From positions 62,001 through 126,000 of the forward strand of contig JAPHRD010000119.1 of assembly GCA_026196225.1 (NCBI GenBank): a stretch of 64,000 nt of DNA, read 5' to 3'. The notes beneath the pieces were generated by a model. The model did no database searches, had not been told where the DNA came from, and saw nothing but the letters and a program-made list of their open reading frames with translations. A program made the position numbers and the translations under genes. This document shows positions 7,673-16,787 of the stretch, in pieces (position 1 is the first letter of the stretch; each line of letters starts with the position of its first letter). The stretch is from Motiliproteus sp. GTDB lineage: Bacteria; Pseudomonadota; Gammaproteobacteria; Pseudomonadales; Balneatricaceae.

Positions 7673-10225
7673 TTAGCTAGCCTTGGCAATCAGTTCGCTT
7701 TTTTCGGTTTCGTTGGCAGGGCGGATCTGTCCGCGCTCTTCAACGAATACCACTTCACTGTCAGTTGCATCACTGTTGATAAAGTGACTAAAACGCTTCA
7801 GTTTCTCTGGATCTTCCAGTGTGGTTGCCCACTCGCACTGATAAGTGTCGATGTTGGACGCCATCTCGGCTTCAAGCTCTTCGCCTAGTCCCAGACTGTC
7901 GTTGATGATTACGTCTTTCAGGTAATCCATGCCGCCTTCCAGGTTGTCGAACCACACGGAAGTACGCTGCAGACGGTCTGCGGTGCGGATGTAGAACATC
8001 AGGAAGCGATCGATGTACTTGATCAGGGTTGCTTTATCGAGATCGGTGGCAAACAGGTCTGCATGACGGGGCTTCATACCGCCGTTACCGCAGACATACA
8101 TGTTCCAGCCGTTTTCGGTGGCGATGATACCCACGTCCTTGCATTGGGCTTCGGCACACTCGCGGGTACAGCCGGAAACAGCGAACTTGATTTTGTGAGG
8201 AGAACGCAGGCCCTTGTAACGATCTTCCACTTCGATCGCCAGACCGACGCTATCGTCTACGCCGTAACGACACCAGGTGCTACCGACACAGGATTTAACC
8301 GTACGGAGGGATTTTCCGTAGGCGTGGCCGGTTTCAAATCCGGCATCCACCAGCTGTTTCCAGATCAACGGTAACTCGTGAAGTTGAGCACCGAACAGGT
8401 CGATACGCTGACCACCGGTGATCTTGGTGTAGAGTCCGTATTCTTTAGCCACCTCACCCAGAACGATCAGCTTGTCAGCGGTGATTTCACCACCGGCTAC
8501 TCGAGGAACGATGGAATAAGTACCGTCCTTCTGCATGTTGCCCAGGTAGATGTCGTTGGTGTCCTGCAGGCCGATATGCTCGTCCTTCAGTACGTATTCG
8601 TTCCAGCAGCTGGCCATGATGGAGCCAACAGCAGGCTTACAGATTTCACAGCCGTGGCCTGTACCGTGCTTCTCCAGCAGTTCGGCGAAGGATTTGATGT
8701 TACCAACGCGCACCAGGTGGTAGATCTCCTGGCGGGTATAGGGGAAGTGCTCACAGAGGTCGTGGTTCACTTCAACGCCACGCTCTTCAAGCTCGTGGTT
8801 GACCAGGTTGGTCAGCAGCGCGGCACAACCACCACAGCCGGTAGCGGCTTTGGTCTCGGTTTTAACGTCGCCTACGGAGCAGCAGCCTGCATCCATAGCG
8901 GCGCGGATATCGCCTTTAGATACGTCGTGACAGGAACAGATCTGTGCCGTTTCAGGCAGTGCAGCTACACCCAGACCAGTCTGAGTATCGTCACCACGCT
9001 GGGGTAAGATCAGGGTGTCGGGGAATTCGGGCAGGTGAATGCCGTTAAGCATGTATTGCAGTAGCGTGCCGTAGTCTTCAGCGTCACCGATCAGTACTGC
9101 ACCCAGCAGTTTTTCGTTTTTGTCGTCGACAACGATCTTCTTGTAAACCTGGCTAGGCTGATCGAAGTAGGTGTAGACGTTGGCGCCAGGCGTAGTGCCG
9201 TGGGCATCGCCGATACTGGCAACATCAACCCCCATCAGCTTAAGCTTGGTGCTCATATCGGCACCGGTAAAGGAGTGCAGTTCGCCGCTCTGGGCGATCT
9301 CTTCAACCAGGTGGCCAGCAGCGATCTTGGCCATCTGATAGCCGGGAGCTACCAGACCGAAGATGCGGTTATTCCACAGCGCACACTCACCGATGGCGTA
9401 CACATCGGGGTCGGAGGTCAGACACTGGTTGTTGATCTCGATACCGCCGCGAGGTCCCACAGTCAGGCCGCTGGAACGGGCCAGTTCGTCTTGAGGGCGG
9501 ATACCGGCAGAGAATAGGATCATGTCGGTTTCAAGGTGCTCACCATCGGCGAACTCCATACGGTGCAGACAGTCTTCACCGGCAACAATCTTGCTGGTGG
9601 CCTTGGAGGTGTGAACGCCTACGCCCAGCTCTTCGATCTTGGATTGCAGCAGTGCACCGCCACCTTCGTCCACCTGTACCGCCATCAGGCGGGGAGCGAA
9701 TTCAACTACGTGAGCCTGAAGTCCCATATCCTTAACGGCCTTGGCCGCTTCCAGCCCCAGCAGGCCGCCACCAACAACAACGCCAACTTTGGCATCTTTG
9801 GCCGCTGCGGTCATCGCTTCAAGATCTTCGATGGTGCGGTAGACGAAGCAGTTGTCGCGGTCGTTACCTTCGATTGGAGGAACAAAGGGGTAGGATCCGG
9901 TAGCCAGCACCAGCTTGTCGTAGCCGATGGTTTCGCCCTTCTCTGAGGTCAGCTGCTTGGCTTCCAGGTCGATGCCTACCACCTTATCGCCCAGATGAAC
10001 CTTAACGCCGTTGTCCTGATAGAAAGCCAGGGTGGTCAGGGCGAGAGAATCAGCATCACCGTTTTCAAAGTAGGAGGAGAGGTGAACACGGTCGTAAGCG
10101 ACGCGAGGCTCTTCGCTAAAAGTGGTGATTTCGAACTGATCACGCAGGTCGCTTTCAAGCAAAGTCTCAATATATTTGTGACCGACCATGCCGTTTCCGA
10201 CAACTACAACTCTTTGCTTACTCAT
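7673..10225 (-). CDS. nirB: NADH-dependent nitrite reductase large subunit NirB
   Basis: An 850-residue cytoplasmic siroheme enzyme reducing nitrite to ammonium. In order: FAD domain (GNGMVGHKYIE at the N-terminus), NADH domain (VVVGGGLLGLEAAKAV), BFD-like [2Fe-2S] domain with C429/C431 (ICSCHDVSKGD) and CGGC, then nitrite/sulfite reductase half-domains with the siroheme-[4Fe-4S] cysteines around residues 640-690 (GSTWCRYG; SGCTRECAEAQC). Length and order match the family. The ATG at 10225 is preceded by CTGGAG. A sigma-54 promoter lies about 80 bases upstream, with NtrC-like sites behind it, so nirB probably heads the nirBD-reductase-ferredoxin operon. Confidence 0.97.
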   Translation of the reverse strand: MSKQRVVVVGNGMVGHKYIETLLESDLRDQFEITTFSEEPRVAYDRVHLSSYFENGDADSLALTTLAFYQDNGVKVHLGDKVVGIDLEAKQLTSEKGETIGYDKLVLATGSYPFVPPIEGNDRDNCFVYRTIEDLEAMTAAAKDAKVGVVVGGGLLGLEAAKAVKDMGLQAHVVEFAPRLMAVQVDEGGGALLQSKIEELGVGVHTSKATSKIVAGEDCLHRMEFADGEHLETDMILFSAGIRPQDELARSSGLTVGPRGGIEINNQCLTSDPDVYAIGECALWNNRIFGLVAPGYQMAKIAAGHLVEEIAQSGELHSFTGADMSTKLKLMGVDVASIGDAHGTTPGANVYTYFDQPSQVYKKIVVDDKNEKLLGAVLIGDAEDYGTLLQYMLNGIHLPEFPDTLILPQRGDDTQTGLGVAALPETAQICSCHDVSKGDIRAAMDAGCCSVGDVKTETKAATGCGGCAALLTNLVNHELEERGVEVNHDLCEHFPYTRQEIYHLVRVGNIKSFAELLEKHGTGHGCEICKPAVGSIMASCWNEYVLKDEHIGLQDTNDIYLGNMQKDGTYSIVPRVAGGEITADKLIVLGEVAKEYGLYTKITGGQRIDLFGAQLHELPLIWKQLVDAGFETGHAYGKSLRTVKSCVGSTWCRYGVDDSVGLAIEVEDRYKGLRSPHKIKFAVSGCTRECAEAQCKDVGIIATENGWNMYVCGNGGMKPRHADLFATDLDKATLIKYIDRFLMFYIRTADRLQRTSVWFDNLEGGMDYLKDVIINDSLGLGEELEAEMASNIDTYQCEWATTLEDPEKLKRFSHFINSDATDSEVVFVEERGQIRPANETEKSELIAKAS

Positions 10226-10303
10226 TGCAAACTCCAGGGCTTTCTTGTGGCGGCTTTCGAACGTGTTCGAAGGCCCGTTAAATTCAAAAACTGCTCTGGT
10301 ATT

Positions 10304-10320
10304 TGCAGAAACCGTGCCAA
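10304..10320 (-). promoter_or_regulatory. Sigma-54 promoter of nirB
   Basis: The minus strand reads TTGGCACGGTTTCTGCA, giving GG-N10-GC and a near-perfect match to the RpoN consensus TGGCACG-N4-TTGCA. It differs at only two of 17 positions from the narK promoter at 14025-14041. A short leader with a TTCGAA hairpin follows before nirB. The 327-base gap 10226-10552 otherwise holds NtrC-like palindromes and a TTGTGC/GCACAA palindrome at 10393-10407. Confidence 0.8.
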
Positions 10321-10372
10321 AGGCAGGTTTTTAATCTAAGTCGTTGATTTTCGTGAAGGCGGATCTTGAAAA

Positions 10373-10389
10373 CGCACTCTAAAGGTGCG
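10373..10389. promoter_or_regulatory. NtrC-like enhancer site upstream of nirB
   Basis: CGCACTCTAAAGGTGCG, a 17-bp palindrome matching the NtrC pattern GCAC-N9-GTGC (TGCACC-N5-GGTGCA). It lies about 55 bp upstream of the sigma-54 promoter. Confidence 0.6.
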
Positions 10390-10487
10390 ATTTTGTGCTT
10401 CGCACAAAGTAAGTGAGAGTGGTTTTCAATAACTCTAATTTGGAATGTTTGGTCGGGGTGCGTTTTTGTGCCCTTTTTTGGGATTTT

Positions 10488-10504
10488 TGCACTAATAGAA
10501 TGCA
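10488..10504. promoter_or_regulatory. Second NtrC-like site upstream of nirB
   Basis: TGCACTAATAGAATGCA has the 17-bp NtrC spacing with both TGCA ends intact. It is weaker in the inner bases, and lies about 170 bp upstream of the nirB sigma-54 promoter, a usual enhancer distance. Confidence 0.45.
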
Positions 10505-10552
10505 ATTTTTTGTGGGTGTTTGAGTGGCTATTACCTGCTAAAAAGGCGGGTG

Positions 10553-12268
10553 TCAGAGTAGGAGTTGCACCGCATTTAATAAGAACAGCAGCACACAGAG
10601 TCCTTTCCAAACCAATAATGGATTTTTCTCGATCAGCGGCTTGTTGCGTTCGCTGATCTGGAAGGCGCGGTTAGGATTATCCAGGTCAAACAGAAACTCA
10701 GACAGCACCGGGTAGCGACGGCTGGGATCGGCGGCGCAGGCTTTGGCCAGGCAGCCTTCGATCCAATCGGGCAGGTCAGAACGTTCGTGGCGGGATGAGA
10801 GATAGTCCAGTTCTCCATACCCTTTGATCATGTAATTGTTTGCGGGGCGTTCTTTGTAAGGTACTTTGCCGGTGAGCATCTCGTAGGCGATGACACCGAT
10901 AGAGAATAGGTCGGAGCAGTGGGTGCCTTTTTGGCCCAGCAAGTATTCCGGGGCTACGTAATTGACTGACCCTTGGGGGATATCGTTCTCCAAGGGGCTG
11001 CTGATCTCGTCGATCCCTTTGATGCGGACGGTGCCGAAATCGATCAGTTTTACCCGGCCGTTGCGGTCGATAAGGATGTTTTCCGGCTTCAGGTCTTGAT
11101 GGATCATCTCCAGTCGATCCAGGGCGCGGACCGCTACGGCGATCTGTTTGATCAGCTCGCGGACCTGGTCCAGATCCGGTTTGGGATTATCCACCATCCA
11201 CTGTCGTAGGGACTGGCCGGGAATATATTCGGACAGGTAGTAGAGAAACTTTTTTTCCCGTACCGGTGTGAATACTTTCATCACCGACGGGTGGTTGATC
11301 CGTTTGCCAACCCACTCCTCCTTTATAAAACCGTCTAGGTAGAGCGGGTCTTCGGCGAAGTTTTCCGAGGGGGTTTTCAACGCAAACAGCTGCTGGGATT
11401 CTTTGTCTCGGACCAGATAAAGATGGCTGCGGGTACCGCTAAACAGTACTTCCTGGACTTCATAGCCATCGATGCTGTTGCCGACTTCCAAAACAGGAGG
11501 AATGGGCAGGTGGGTCAACTTGCGATGAGCTTCGTCCAGCTCCTCAACCGGTAGCTGGTCCACATGTACTAGCAGGCAGCTGATATTATCGTCGCTGCCC
11601 GCTTCCAGAGCGGTATGTACCAGTTTTTTAGCTTCAGCTTCCAGGTCGGCTTCCAGCGCGGACAGTTTGCCGATCAGTGCTTTTTTGCCGATAAATTCAT
11701 GCAGACCGTCAGTGCTGAGCATAAATAGATCGCCCTTTTCCACCGTTTCCTGGCGGTAATCGACCTCTACATGGGAATCGATACCCAAGGCTCGGGTCAG
11801 GTAGGATTTATTGCCACCGAAATTGCTGGCGTGGTCCTGAGTAAGTAGTTCCAACTCGCCATCGCGGAGACGATAGATGCGGGAATCGCCGACGTGAAAC
11901 AGGTGTGCGGTGGTGGATTTGATCACGATGGCAGAGAAAGTAGTGACCAAAGAGTTTTTAGCTCGGGAGCCACTGTTGCCGTGTTGGTAGAGCCAGCGAT
12001 TAAGGGCGGTCAGTACCTTGGCAGCGGAGTTCTTAACCGACCAGGAGTCGGGAGTGCTGTAGTAGTCACTGAGAAACTGAGTGACCGACGTCTGGCTGGC
12101 AACGTGGGATTCAGCGCTGGAGCTGACGCCATCGGCCAGGGCACAGGCGACACCTTTGTGTTGCAGTAATGGCGAATCGGGAGTCTGAGCTGCAAAGGCA
12201 TCCTGATTCTGTTCTTTGATTCCGGCGATGGATAGTCCACCAATGCTGACTTTCAAAGATTCTGACAT
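10553..12268 (-). CDS. Bifunctional PP2C-type phosphatase / Ser-Thr protein kinase, membrane anchored
   Basis: About 571 residues. The N-terminal half is a PP2C phosphatase with metal-binding motifs (KEQNQDAF, LADGVSS, HVGDSRIYRL, STDGLHEF, GSDDNISCL). The C-terminal half is a Hanks kinase with the ATP lysine in FALKTP, a catalytic loop HQDLKPENIL near residue 388, DFG near 409 and APE in VAPEYLLG. The HRD arginine is glutamine, the glycine loop is degenerate, and a single hydrophobic helix ends the protein. Pseudomonas aeruginosa has the same gene between the nitrate transporter and nirB, so a role in nitrate assimilation is likely, but its targets are unknown. The longer frame from 12367 would translate a tandem repeat; the ATG at 12268 (MSESLKVSIG) is preferred. 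Confidence 0.88.
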   Translation of the reverse strand: MSESLKVSIGGLSIAGIKEQNQDAFAAQTPDSPLLQHKGVACALADGVSSSAESHVASQTSVTQFLSDYYSTPDSWSVKNSAAKVLTALNRWLYQHGNSGSRAKNSLVTTFSAIVIKSTTAHLFHVGDSRIYRLRDGELELLTQDHASNFGGNKSYLTRALGIDSHVEVDYRQETVEKGDLFMLSTDGLHEFIGKKALIGKLSALEADLEAEAKKLVHTALEAGSDDNISCLLVHVDQLPVEELDEAHRKLTHLPIPPVLEVGNSIDGYEVQEVLFSGTRSHLYLVRDKESQQLFALKTPSENFAEDPLYLDGFIKEEWVGKRINHPSVMKVFTPVREKKFLYYLSEYIPGQSLRQWMVDNPKPDLDQVRELIKQIAVAVRALDRLEMIHQDLKPENILIDRNGRVKLIDFGTVRIKGIDEISSPLENDIPQGSVNYVAPEYLLGQKGTHCSDLFSIGVIAYEMLTGKVPYKERPANNYMIKGYGELDYLSSRHERSDLPDWIEGCLAKACAADPSRRYPVLSEFLFDLDNPNRAFQISERNKPLIEKNPLLVWKGLCVLLFLLNAVQLLL

Positions 12269-12290
12269 GGCACTCTGATTTCCCGGTTTT

Positions 12291-12344
12291 GTGACGGTTG
12301 TTGTTTTAGGTATTGTTGTGACGGTTGTTGTTTTAGGTATTGTT
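12291..12344. repeat. Two tandem 27-bp repeats upstream of the kinase gene
   Basis: The unit beginning GTGACGGTTGTTG occurs at 12291-12317 and 12318-12344 without a mismatch. It lies just 5' of the chosen kinase start, within the possible N-terminal extension (TTIPKTTTV twice). It is likely a recent slippage duplication in the leader. Confidence 0.75.
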
Positions 12345-12440
12345 GTGGCGTGGTCAACAGCGGTCAAAGGTAAGTGTAAGTATTGCTCTTTAAAAAAAAG
12401 GAAAAAGAAACCTACGACGCTGATTTGCTGTTTCCCTGAC

Positions 12441-12479
12441 GAAGAAAACCCCGGCTGTCCGTCAGGAGCAACCAGGGTT
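12441..12479 (-). terminator. Terminator downstream of narK
   Basis: On the minus strand AACCCTGG pairs with CCGGGGTT (one GT pair, arms 12472-12479 and 12447-12454), followed by TTCTTCG and preceded by an A/T-rich run. It lies between narK and the kinase gene and would reduce read-through. The kinase may still depend on partial read-through, since I see no clear promoter after it. Confidence 0.55.
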
Positions 12480-12510
12480 GGGCTCTAAAAAATTCTTCTC
12501 AATCCCATGA

Positions 12511-13983
12511 TTAGGATACGTCGATCATCTGAACGCTACCGTCTTCGCCGATCTCAGCGATCTGGCCTTTAGGCTCTTCCATCATCAGTAGGGTAACGAA
12601 ACCGATGATTGCTGTACCGGCGATCACCATAAAGAAGGTGGAGTAATCAACCAGAGACAGAACTGTCAGGTAAACCACCGCACCGACGTTACCGTAAGCA
12701 CCCGTCATACCAGCGATCTGGCCAGTCAGACGACGCTTGATCAGAGGAACCGCTGCGAACACCGCACCTTCACCAGACTGTACGAAGAAGGAACAAGCCA
12801 TGGCAGCAGCTACTGCCAGGAACAGAGGCCAGGAGCTATCGATCATCGCCATCAGACCGTAACCAGCTGCTAGACCCGCAGTCAGAATCAACAGTACCGT
12901 CTTACGACCGAAGCGGTCACTCAACCAACCACCGGCAGGACGAGAAGCCAGGTTCATAAATGCGTAGGCAGAAGCCAGCAGACCGGCGTAAACCATGTCC
13001 AGTTCGAATACATCGGCGAAGAACAGCGGCAGCATGGAAACTACAGCCAGCTCAGAACCGAAGGTAGCAAAGTAAAGGATGTTCAGTACCGCAACTTGCT
13101 TGAACTTGTAGCGGTGAATCTCAGGTACTTCTTTAACGAAGATCTCTTTGTTGATGCTGTAGGCTTTGTAACAGTCGTAGATGTAAAGCACCACCAGTCC
13201 AACGTAAATTGAGTTAGCAAACAGCTCGCTAATGGTGCTGACACCAGCAGGAGACAGCTTCCAGGTTAGCAATGCCAGTGCCGCATACATTGGAACTTTC
13301 ATCACTAACAGGAACCAGAAATCACCTTTGCTGGTTACTTCCAGACCACCGATCTTCTTCGGCTTGAAGTAGGTTGAACCCTTAGGCGTATCGTTAACGT
13401 TTTTGTACCAGATAAAGCTGAATACCAGAGAGATCGCACCGGTTAAGGCAACTGCGTATCTCCAGCCATCTTCTCCACCGAACAGCAAAGCGATAGTTGG
13501 CAATAGCATTGCGCCAGCGGCAGAACCGAAGTTACCCCAGCCACCGTAGATACCTTCTGCGGTACCCAGCTCGTTGGCAGGGAACCACTCACTCACCATG
13601 CGGATACCAACCACGAAACCGGCACCGACAAAGCCTAGGGCGAAACGGGCGATGGCGGCCTGGTCGAAGGTATCAGCCATGGCAAAGAAGAAACAGGGAA
13701 ATGCTGACAGGAACAGAATAGCGGAATAGACGATTCGTGGACCGTATTTGTCGGTGAGCATGCCGATCAATACTCGGGCCGGAATGGTCAGGGCGACGTT
13801 AAGGATCAGCAGGGTTTTGATCTCACCTCTGGTTAGGCCGAGAGACTCGGCGATCACACCCATCAAAGGGGCGTGGTTAAACCAGACGAAAAAGGTGATA
13901 AAGAAAGCGATCCAGCTCATGTGTAAAGTTTTCATCTTTCCGGTAAAGGAAAACAGATTAAACTTTTCCGATTGAACACTCAT
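12511..13983 (-). CDS. narK: Nitrate/nitrite transporter, MFS NNP family (NarK/NasA type)
   Basis: A 490-residue major facilitator protein with 12 predicted membrane helices that imports nitrate or exchanges nitrate and nitrite. Both nitrate signature glycine motifs are present ([16 protein letters not shown] and [15 protein letters not shown]). Conserved family features near the N-terminus include [18 protein letters not shown]. In this context (next to nirB and nrtABC) an assimilatory role is likely. The ATG at 13983 (MSVQSEK) is chosen over 13998 because GAGG sits at the right distance before it. A sigma-54 promoter lies about 45 bases upstream, with NtrC-like sites further up. Confidence 0.92.
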   Translation of the reverse strand: MSVQSEKFNLFSFTGKMKTLHMSWIAFFITFFVWFNHAPLMGVIAESLGLTRGEIKTLLILNVALTIPARVLIGMLTDKYGPRIVYSAILFLSAFPCFFFAMADTFDQAAIARFALGFVGAGFVVGIRMVSEWFPANELGTAEGIYGGWGNFGSAAGAMLLPTIALLFGGEDGWRYAVALTGAISLVFSFIWYKNVNDTPKGSTYFKPKKIGGLEVTSKGDFWFLLVMKVPMYAALALLTWKLSPAGVSTISELFANSIYVGLVVLYIYDCYKAYSINKEIFVKEVPEIHRYKFKQVAVLNILYFATFGSELAVVSMLPLFFADVFELDMVYAGLLASAYAFMNLASRPAGGWLSDRFGRKTVLLILTAGLAAGYGLMAMIDSSWPLFLAVAAAMACSFFVQSGEGAVFAAVPLIKRRLTGQIAGMTGAYGNVGAVVYLTVLSLVDYSTFFMVIAGTAIIGFVTLLMMEEPKGQIAEIGEDGSVQMIDVS

Positions 13984-14024
13984 GGGGACGTACCTCATAA
14001 CTAATAATTTGATGGTTTCCCTAG

Positions 14025-14041
14025 AGCAGAAACTGTGCCAA
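14025..14041 (-). promoter_or_regulatory. Sigma-54 promoter of narK
   Basis: The minus strand reads TTGGCACAGTTTCTGCT, with GG-N10-GC spacing and near identity to the nirB promoter. The rest of the 377-base gap 13984-14360 is rich in GGTGC/GCACC half-sites between 14120 and 14300 and holds no gene. Confidence 0.8.
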
Positions 14042-14180
14042 TGAAAACATATTATTTAATAAGGTTTTAAAAACAGTTGGTTATATCTGTTCTTGATGGT
14101 TTTTAAGTGGGTTTGCTGGTTTGTGCGGTGCGCAATAAATGCTGTCCGATGGTGCGTGTTTTTGGTGCTTACAGATGATG

Positions 14181-14197
14181 TGCACCCAATTGGTGTT
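14181..14197. promoter_or_regulatory. NtrC-like enhancer site upstream of narK
   Basis: TGCACCCAATTGGTGTT matches TGCACC-N5-GGTGCA except for the last two bases, about 140 bp upstream of the narK sigma-54 promoter. Further half-sites surround it, including TTGGTGC-N6-GCACCAA at 14203-14222. Confidence 0.6.
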
Positions 14198-14360
14198 CGT
14201 ATTGGTGCTCAGTTGCACCAATATTCGACAGCTTTATATTAGAAGCTGGTTATTTTGGTGCAGTGTGGGAATGAGCGCCAGAAAGGCAATCCTGCGACGG
14301 TGCAATAGGCCTAAAATAGGGCGGTAAGTAGCCTACCAGGTGAATATTTGAAGGAGGTTT

Positions 14361-14606
14361 TTAATCTCTATCCATGCGGTTGAGCATGGTCTTGGTGAGG
14401 ACATAGAACAGGTAGGATTCGTAGACGGCGGCAAAAATAAAGACTGCGCAGGTGATCCAGATTGTTAGGTTGGTGGAGATGTAGCCTGCGTTGTAGAGCA
14501 TATAGAGGGGGACTAAAATCGCGACCCCAATCACAAGAGTCAGTACGATCATGCCCCAGCCAACGGGTAGGGTTCTTCGCTTGTTGTCAGACTGCATCTC
14601 TTGCAT
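14361..14606 (-). CDS. Small two-helix membrane protein of unknown function
   Basis: An 81-residue protein with a polar, basic N-terminus (MQEMQSDNKRRTLP), two hydrophobic segments at about residues 18-37 and 47-70, and a charged end (NRMDRD). I do not recognise the family. It lies between nrtC and narK on the same strand, after the nrtC terminator, so it has its own promoter or is read from leakage. The composition and helix pattern look like a real gene. ATG 14606 and a second ATG three codons later are both possible. A helper of the neighbouring transporters is only a guess. Confidence 0.6.
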   Translation of the reverse strand: MQEMQSDNKRRTLPVGWGMIVLTLVIGVAILVPLYMLYNAGYISTNLTIWITCAVFIFAAVYESYLFYVLTKTMLNRMDRD

Positions 14607-14719
14607 ATCTATATGGCCCTGTTGGATCAGAAATCGGAGAAGTAACCTAGTTTAGCTTAGCAGTTGCTACAGCTAAGTGAAGTATTTCTGGCAACTATTA
14701 GCACTTGAACGGGAAGGCA

Positions 14720-14756
14720 AATAAAAAGCCGGTAGAGTTCGATCTTTACCGGCTTT
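14720..14756 (-). terminator. Intrinsic terminator of nrtABC
   Basis: On the minus strand AAAGCCGGTA pairs with TACCGGCTTT (arms 14747-14756 and 14725-14734), followed by TTATTT, 20 bases after the nrtC stop. Confidence 0.85.
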
Positions 14757-14775
14757 AACAGTGATTTCGAAGTGA

Positions 14776-15702
14776 TCAGGCGGTAGCCTTTTGAGGTGCT
14801 TCCTCCTCAACCGCTTCTACTTTCTTGGGACGATGCTGGTCGATATCTTCCACCTTGCTTTGCTTTTCGTACAGGAATCGCAGCACCTCGTGGCGGTAGT
14901 GGTTGTACTGACTGTCGTCAGCTAAAGCGATTCGATCCCTGGGGCGTGCCAGCTCGATATCCAAAATCTCACCGACCGTTGCTGCCGGACCGTTGGTCAT
15001 CATCACGATGCGGTCGGATAGCAGCACTGCCTCGTCCACATCGTGGGTGATCATGATCACCGTATTGTTTAGCTCGTTTTGGATCTCCATCAGAGAGTCC
15101 TGAAGGTGTGCCCGGGTCAGGGCATCCAGAGCACCGAAGGGCTCATCCATCAGCAGCACCTTGGGTTCCATGGCCAGGGCGCGGGCGATACCCACCCGCT
15201 GCTTCATACCGCCGGAGATTTCGTCCGGGCGCTTATGCATGGCGTGATCCATATGTACCAGAGACAGGTTATGCTCGATCCATTCCTTGATCTCAGCCTT
15301 GCTCTTCTTGCCCTTGAATACCTGCTTCACCGCCAGTTCAACGTTCTCGTATGCGCTGAGCCAGGGCAGCAGACTGTGGTTCTGGAATACCACCGCACGT
15401 TCGGGTCCCGGTGTATTAACCTCGCGGCCATCCAGCAACACGCCCCCGGTGGTTGCCTGATAGAGACCGGCGACAATATTCAGCACGGTGGATTTACCGC
15501 AACCGGAGTGACCGATCAGGGAGACAAACTCTCCCTCTTTGATTTTTAAGTCCACACCGTCGAGGGCCTTAAAAGGGCCGCTAGGGGTTGGGAATTCGAT
15601 GGAAACATCGCTGATTTCTAAATGTGTTTTAACCATGATATTGCTTCCCTTGTTAACAGTTGTTGACGCTGTGCGGTTAAAAAGATGTATATCGCCAGCC
15701 AT
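14776..15702 (-). CDS. nrtC: Nitrate ABC transporter ATP-binding protein
   Basis: A 308-residue ATPase energising nitrate import with NrtA and NrtB. It has Walker A (GHSGCGKST), the Q-loop in FQNHSLLPWLSAYENV, the signature SGGMKQRVGIARAL and Walker B (VLLMDEPFGALD). It is a single-domain subunit without the NrtA-like C-terminal extension of cyanobacterial NrtC. Two starts are possible. ATG 15702 has a well-spaced GAGG; ATG 15636 (MVKTHLEISDV) has AGGGAAG and fits the family N-terminus better. It lies 48 bases after nrtB and is closed by a strong terminator. Confidence 0.92.
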   Translation of the reverse strand: MAGDIHLFNRTASTTVNKGSNIMVKTHLEISDVSIEFPTPSGPFKALDGVDLKIKEGEFVSLIGHSGCGKSTVLNIVAGLYQATTGGVLLDGREVNTPGPERAVVFQNHSLLPWLSAYENVELAVKQVFKGKKSKAEIKEWIEHNLSLVHMDHAMHKRPDEISGGMKQRVGIARALAMEPKVLLMDEPFGALDALTRAHLQDSLMEIQNELNNTVIMITHDVDEAVLLSDRIVMMTNGPAATVGEILDIELARPRDRIALADDSQYNHYRHEVLRFLYEKQSKVEDIDQHRPKKVEAVEEEAPQKATA

Positions 15703-15750
15703 CGTCGTTACCTCAATAGAGAGCTCGTTTTTTTCGGCTGTTGTCGATCG

Positions 15751-16755
15751 TTATCGAAGTACGGCACTCTTATCCCAAGATACTTTCTTCTGCAGCATCA
15801 ACATGACGCGGTCCAGCATGAAACCGATCACACCGATCACCAATACCGCAACCATGATGCGACCTAGGGAGTTGGAGCTACCGTTCTGGAACTCGTCCCA
15901 GACAAACTTACCCAGACCCGGGTTTTGCGCCAGCATCTCGGCGGCAATTAGAACCATCCAGGCGATACCCAGCGACAGACGCAAGCCGGTGAACATCATC
16001 GGAATGGATGAAGGCAGCACGATCTTGGTGACATGGGTGAAAAAGTTAAGACGCAGTACCTTGCTGACGTTTTGCAGATCCTGAGTGATAGCTGATACCC
16101 CTACTGCTGTGTTGATCATGGTGGGCCATAGGCAGCAAAGGCTGACGGTGATCAGAGAAGTAACAAAAGATTTGGCGAACATCGGGTCTTTGCTCACATA
16201 GAGCGCACTGACCACCATAGTAACCAGTGGTAGCCAGGCTAGCGGTGAAACCGGCTTAAACAGTTGAATAAGTGGGTTGAGAGCACTGTATAGACCCGAA
16301 TTGAGGCCGATCATGATGCCTACCGGAATGGCAATAACCGAGGCTACCAGGAAGCCAGACATTACGGTGATCAGGCTGGTGACAATCTGATCGAAGAAGG
16401 TAGGCTTGCCTGTATAGGGACGAACCTTAATTTTGGCGTCCGGGTTCTTGGCCAGTTTCTTGGCGTTACGCTCATCCTGGCGCTCGTAGAACTCGACCTC
16501 TTTCTGGCGTTCCCGTTTGTGTTCTTTAACCAGGTTGAAACTCTGCTCGTAAACCTGGACTGGGCCGGGGAATTGTCCCAGTGATGTGTCGATGCTGTTG
16601 GCTGCACCCTGCCAGATAAACAGGAATGCCAGAATGCCAGCCATAGGGATGGCTAGACCTTTGAAAATGGTAGCGAGTTGGGCGCTGACGTTTTCACCCT
16701 TGAGCAGGAGCATCCAGGGTTCTAACCAGCTGATATTTTGCAGCATGCGACTCAT
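15751..16755 (-). CDS. nrtB: Nitrate ABC transporter permease
   Basis: A 334-residue inner membrane permease of the NrtB/CmpB/SsuC type with about six helices and an EAA loop in the second half (SKVLRLNFFTHVTKIVLPSSIPMMFTGLRL, residues split by family motif AxxLGLxxxxxxxxVxLPS-like order). A charged stretch at about residues 85-115 (KEVEFYERQDERNAKK) followed by RPYTGKPTFFDQI is typical of proteobacterial NrtB. It follows nrtA after a 279-base gap packed with hairpins, and precedes nrtC by 48 bases. Confidence 0.93.
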   Translation of the reverse strand: MSRMLQNISWLEPWMLLLKGENVSAQLATIFKGLAIPMAGILAFLFIWQGAANSIDTSLGQFPGPVQVYEQSFNLVKEHKRERQKEVEFYERQDERNAKKLAKNPDAKIKVRPYTGKPTFFDQIVTSLITVMSGFLVASVIAIPVGIMIGLNSGLYSALNPLIQLFKPVSPLAWLPLVTMVVSALYVSKDPMFAKSFVTSLITVSLCCLWPTMINTAVGVSAITQDLQNVSKVLRLNFFTHVTKIVLPSSIPMMFTGLRLSLGIAWMVLIAAEMLAQNPGLGKFVWDEFQNGSSNSLGRIMVAVLVIGVIGFMLDRVMLMLQKKVSWDKSAVLR

Positions 16756-16787
16756 AACTCTTTCTCCTTCATGCGCTTACATAGAGT

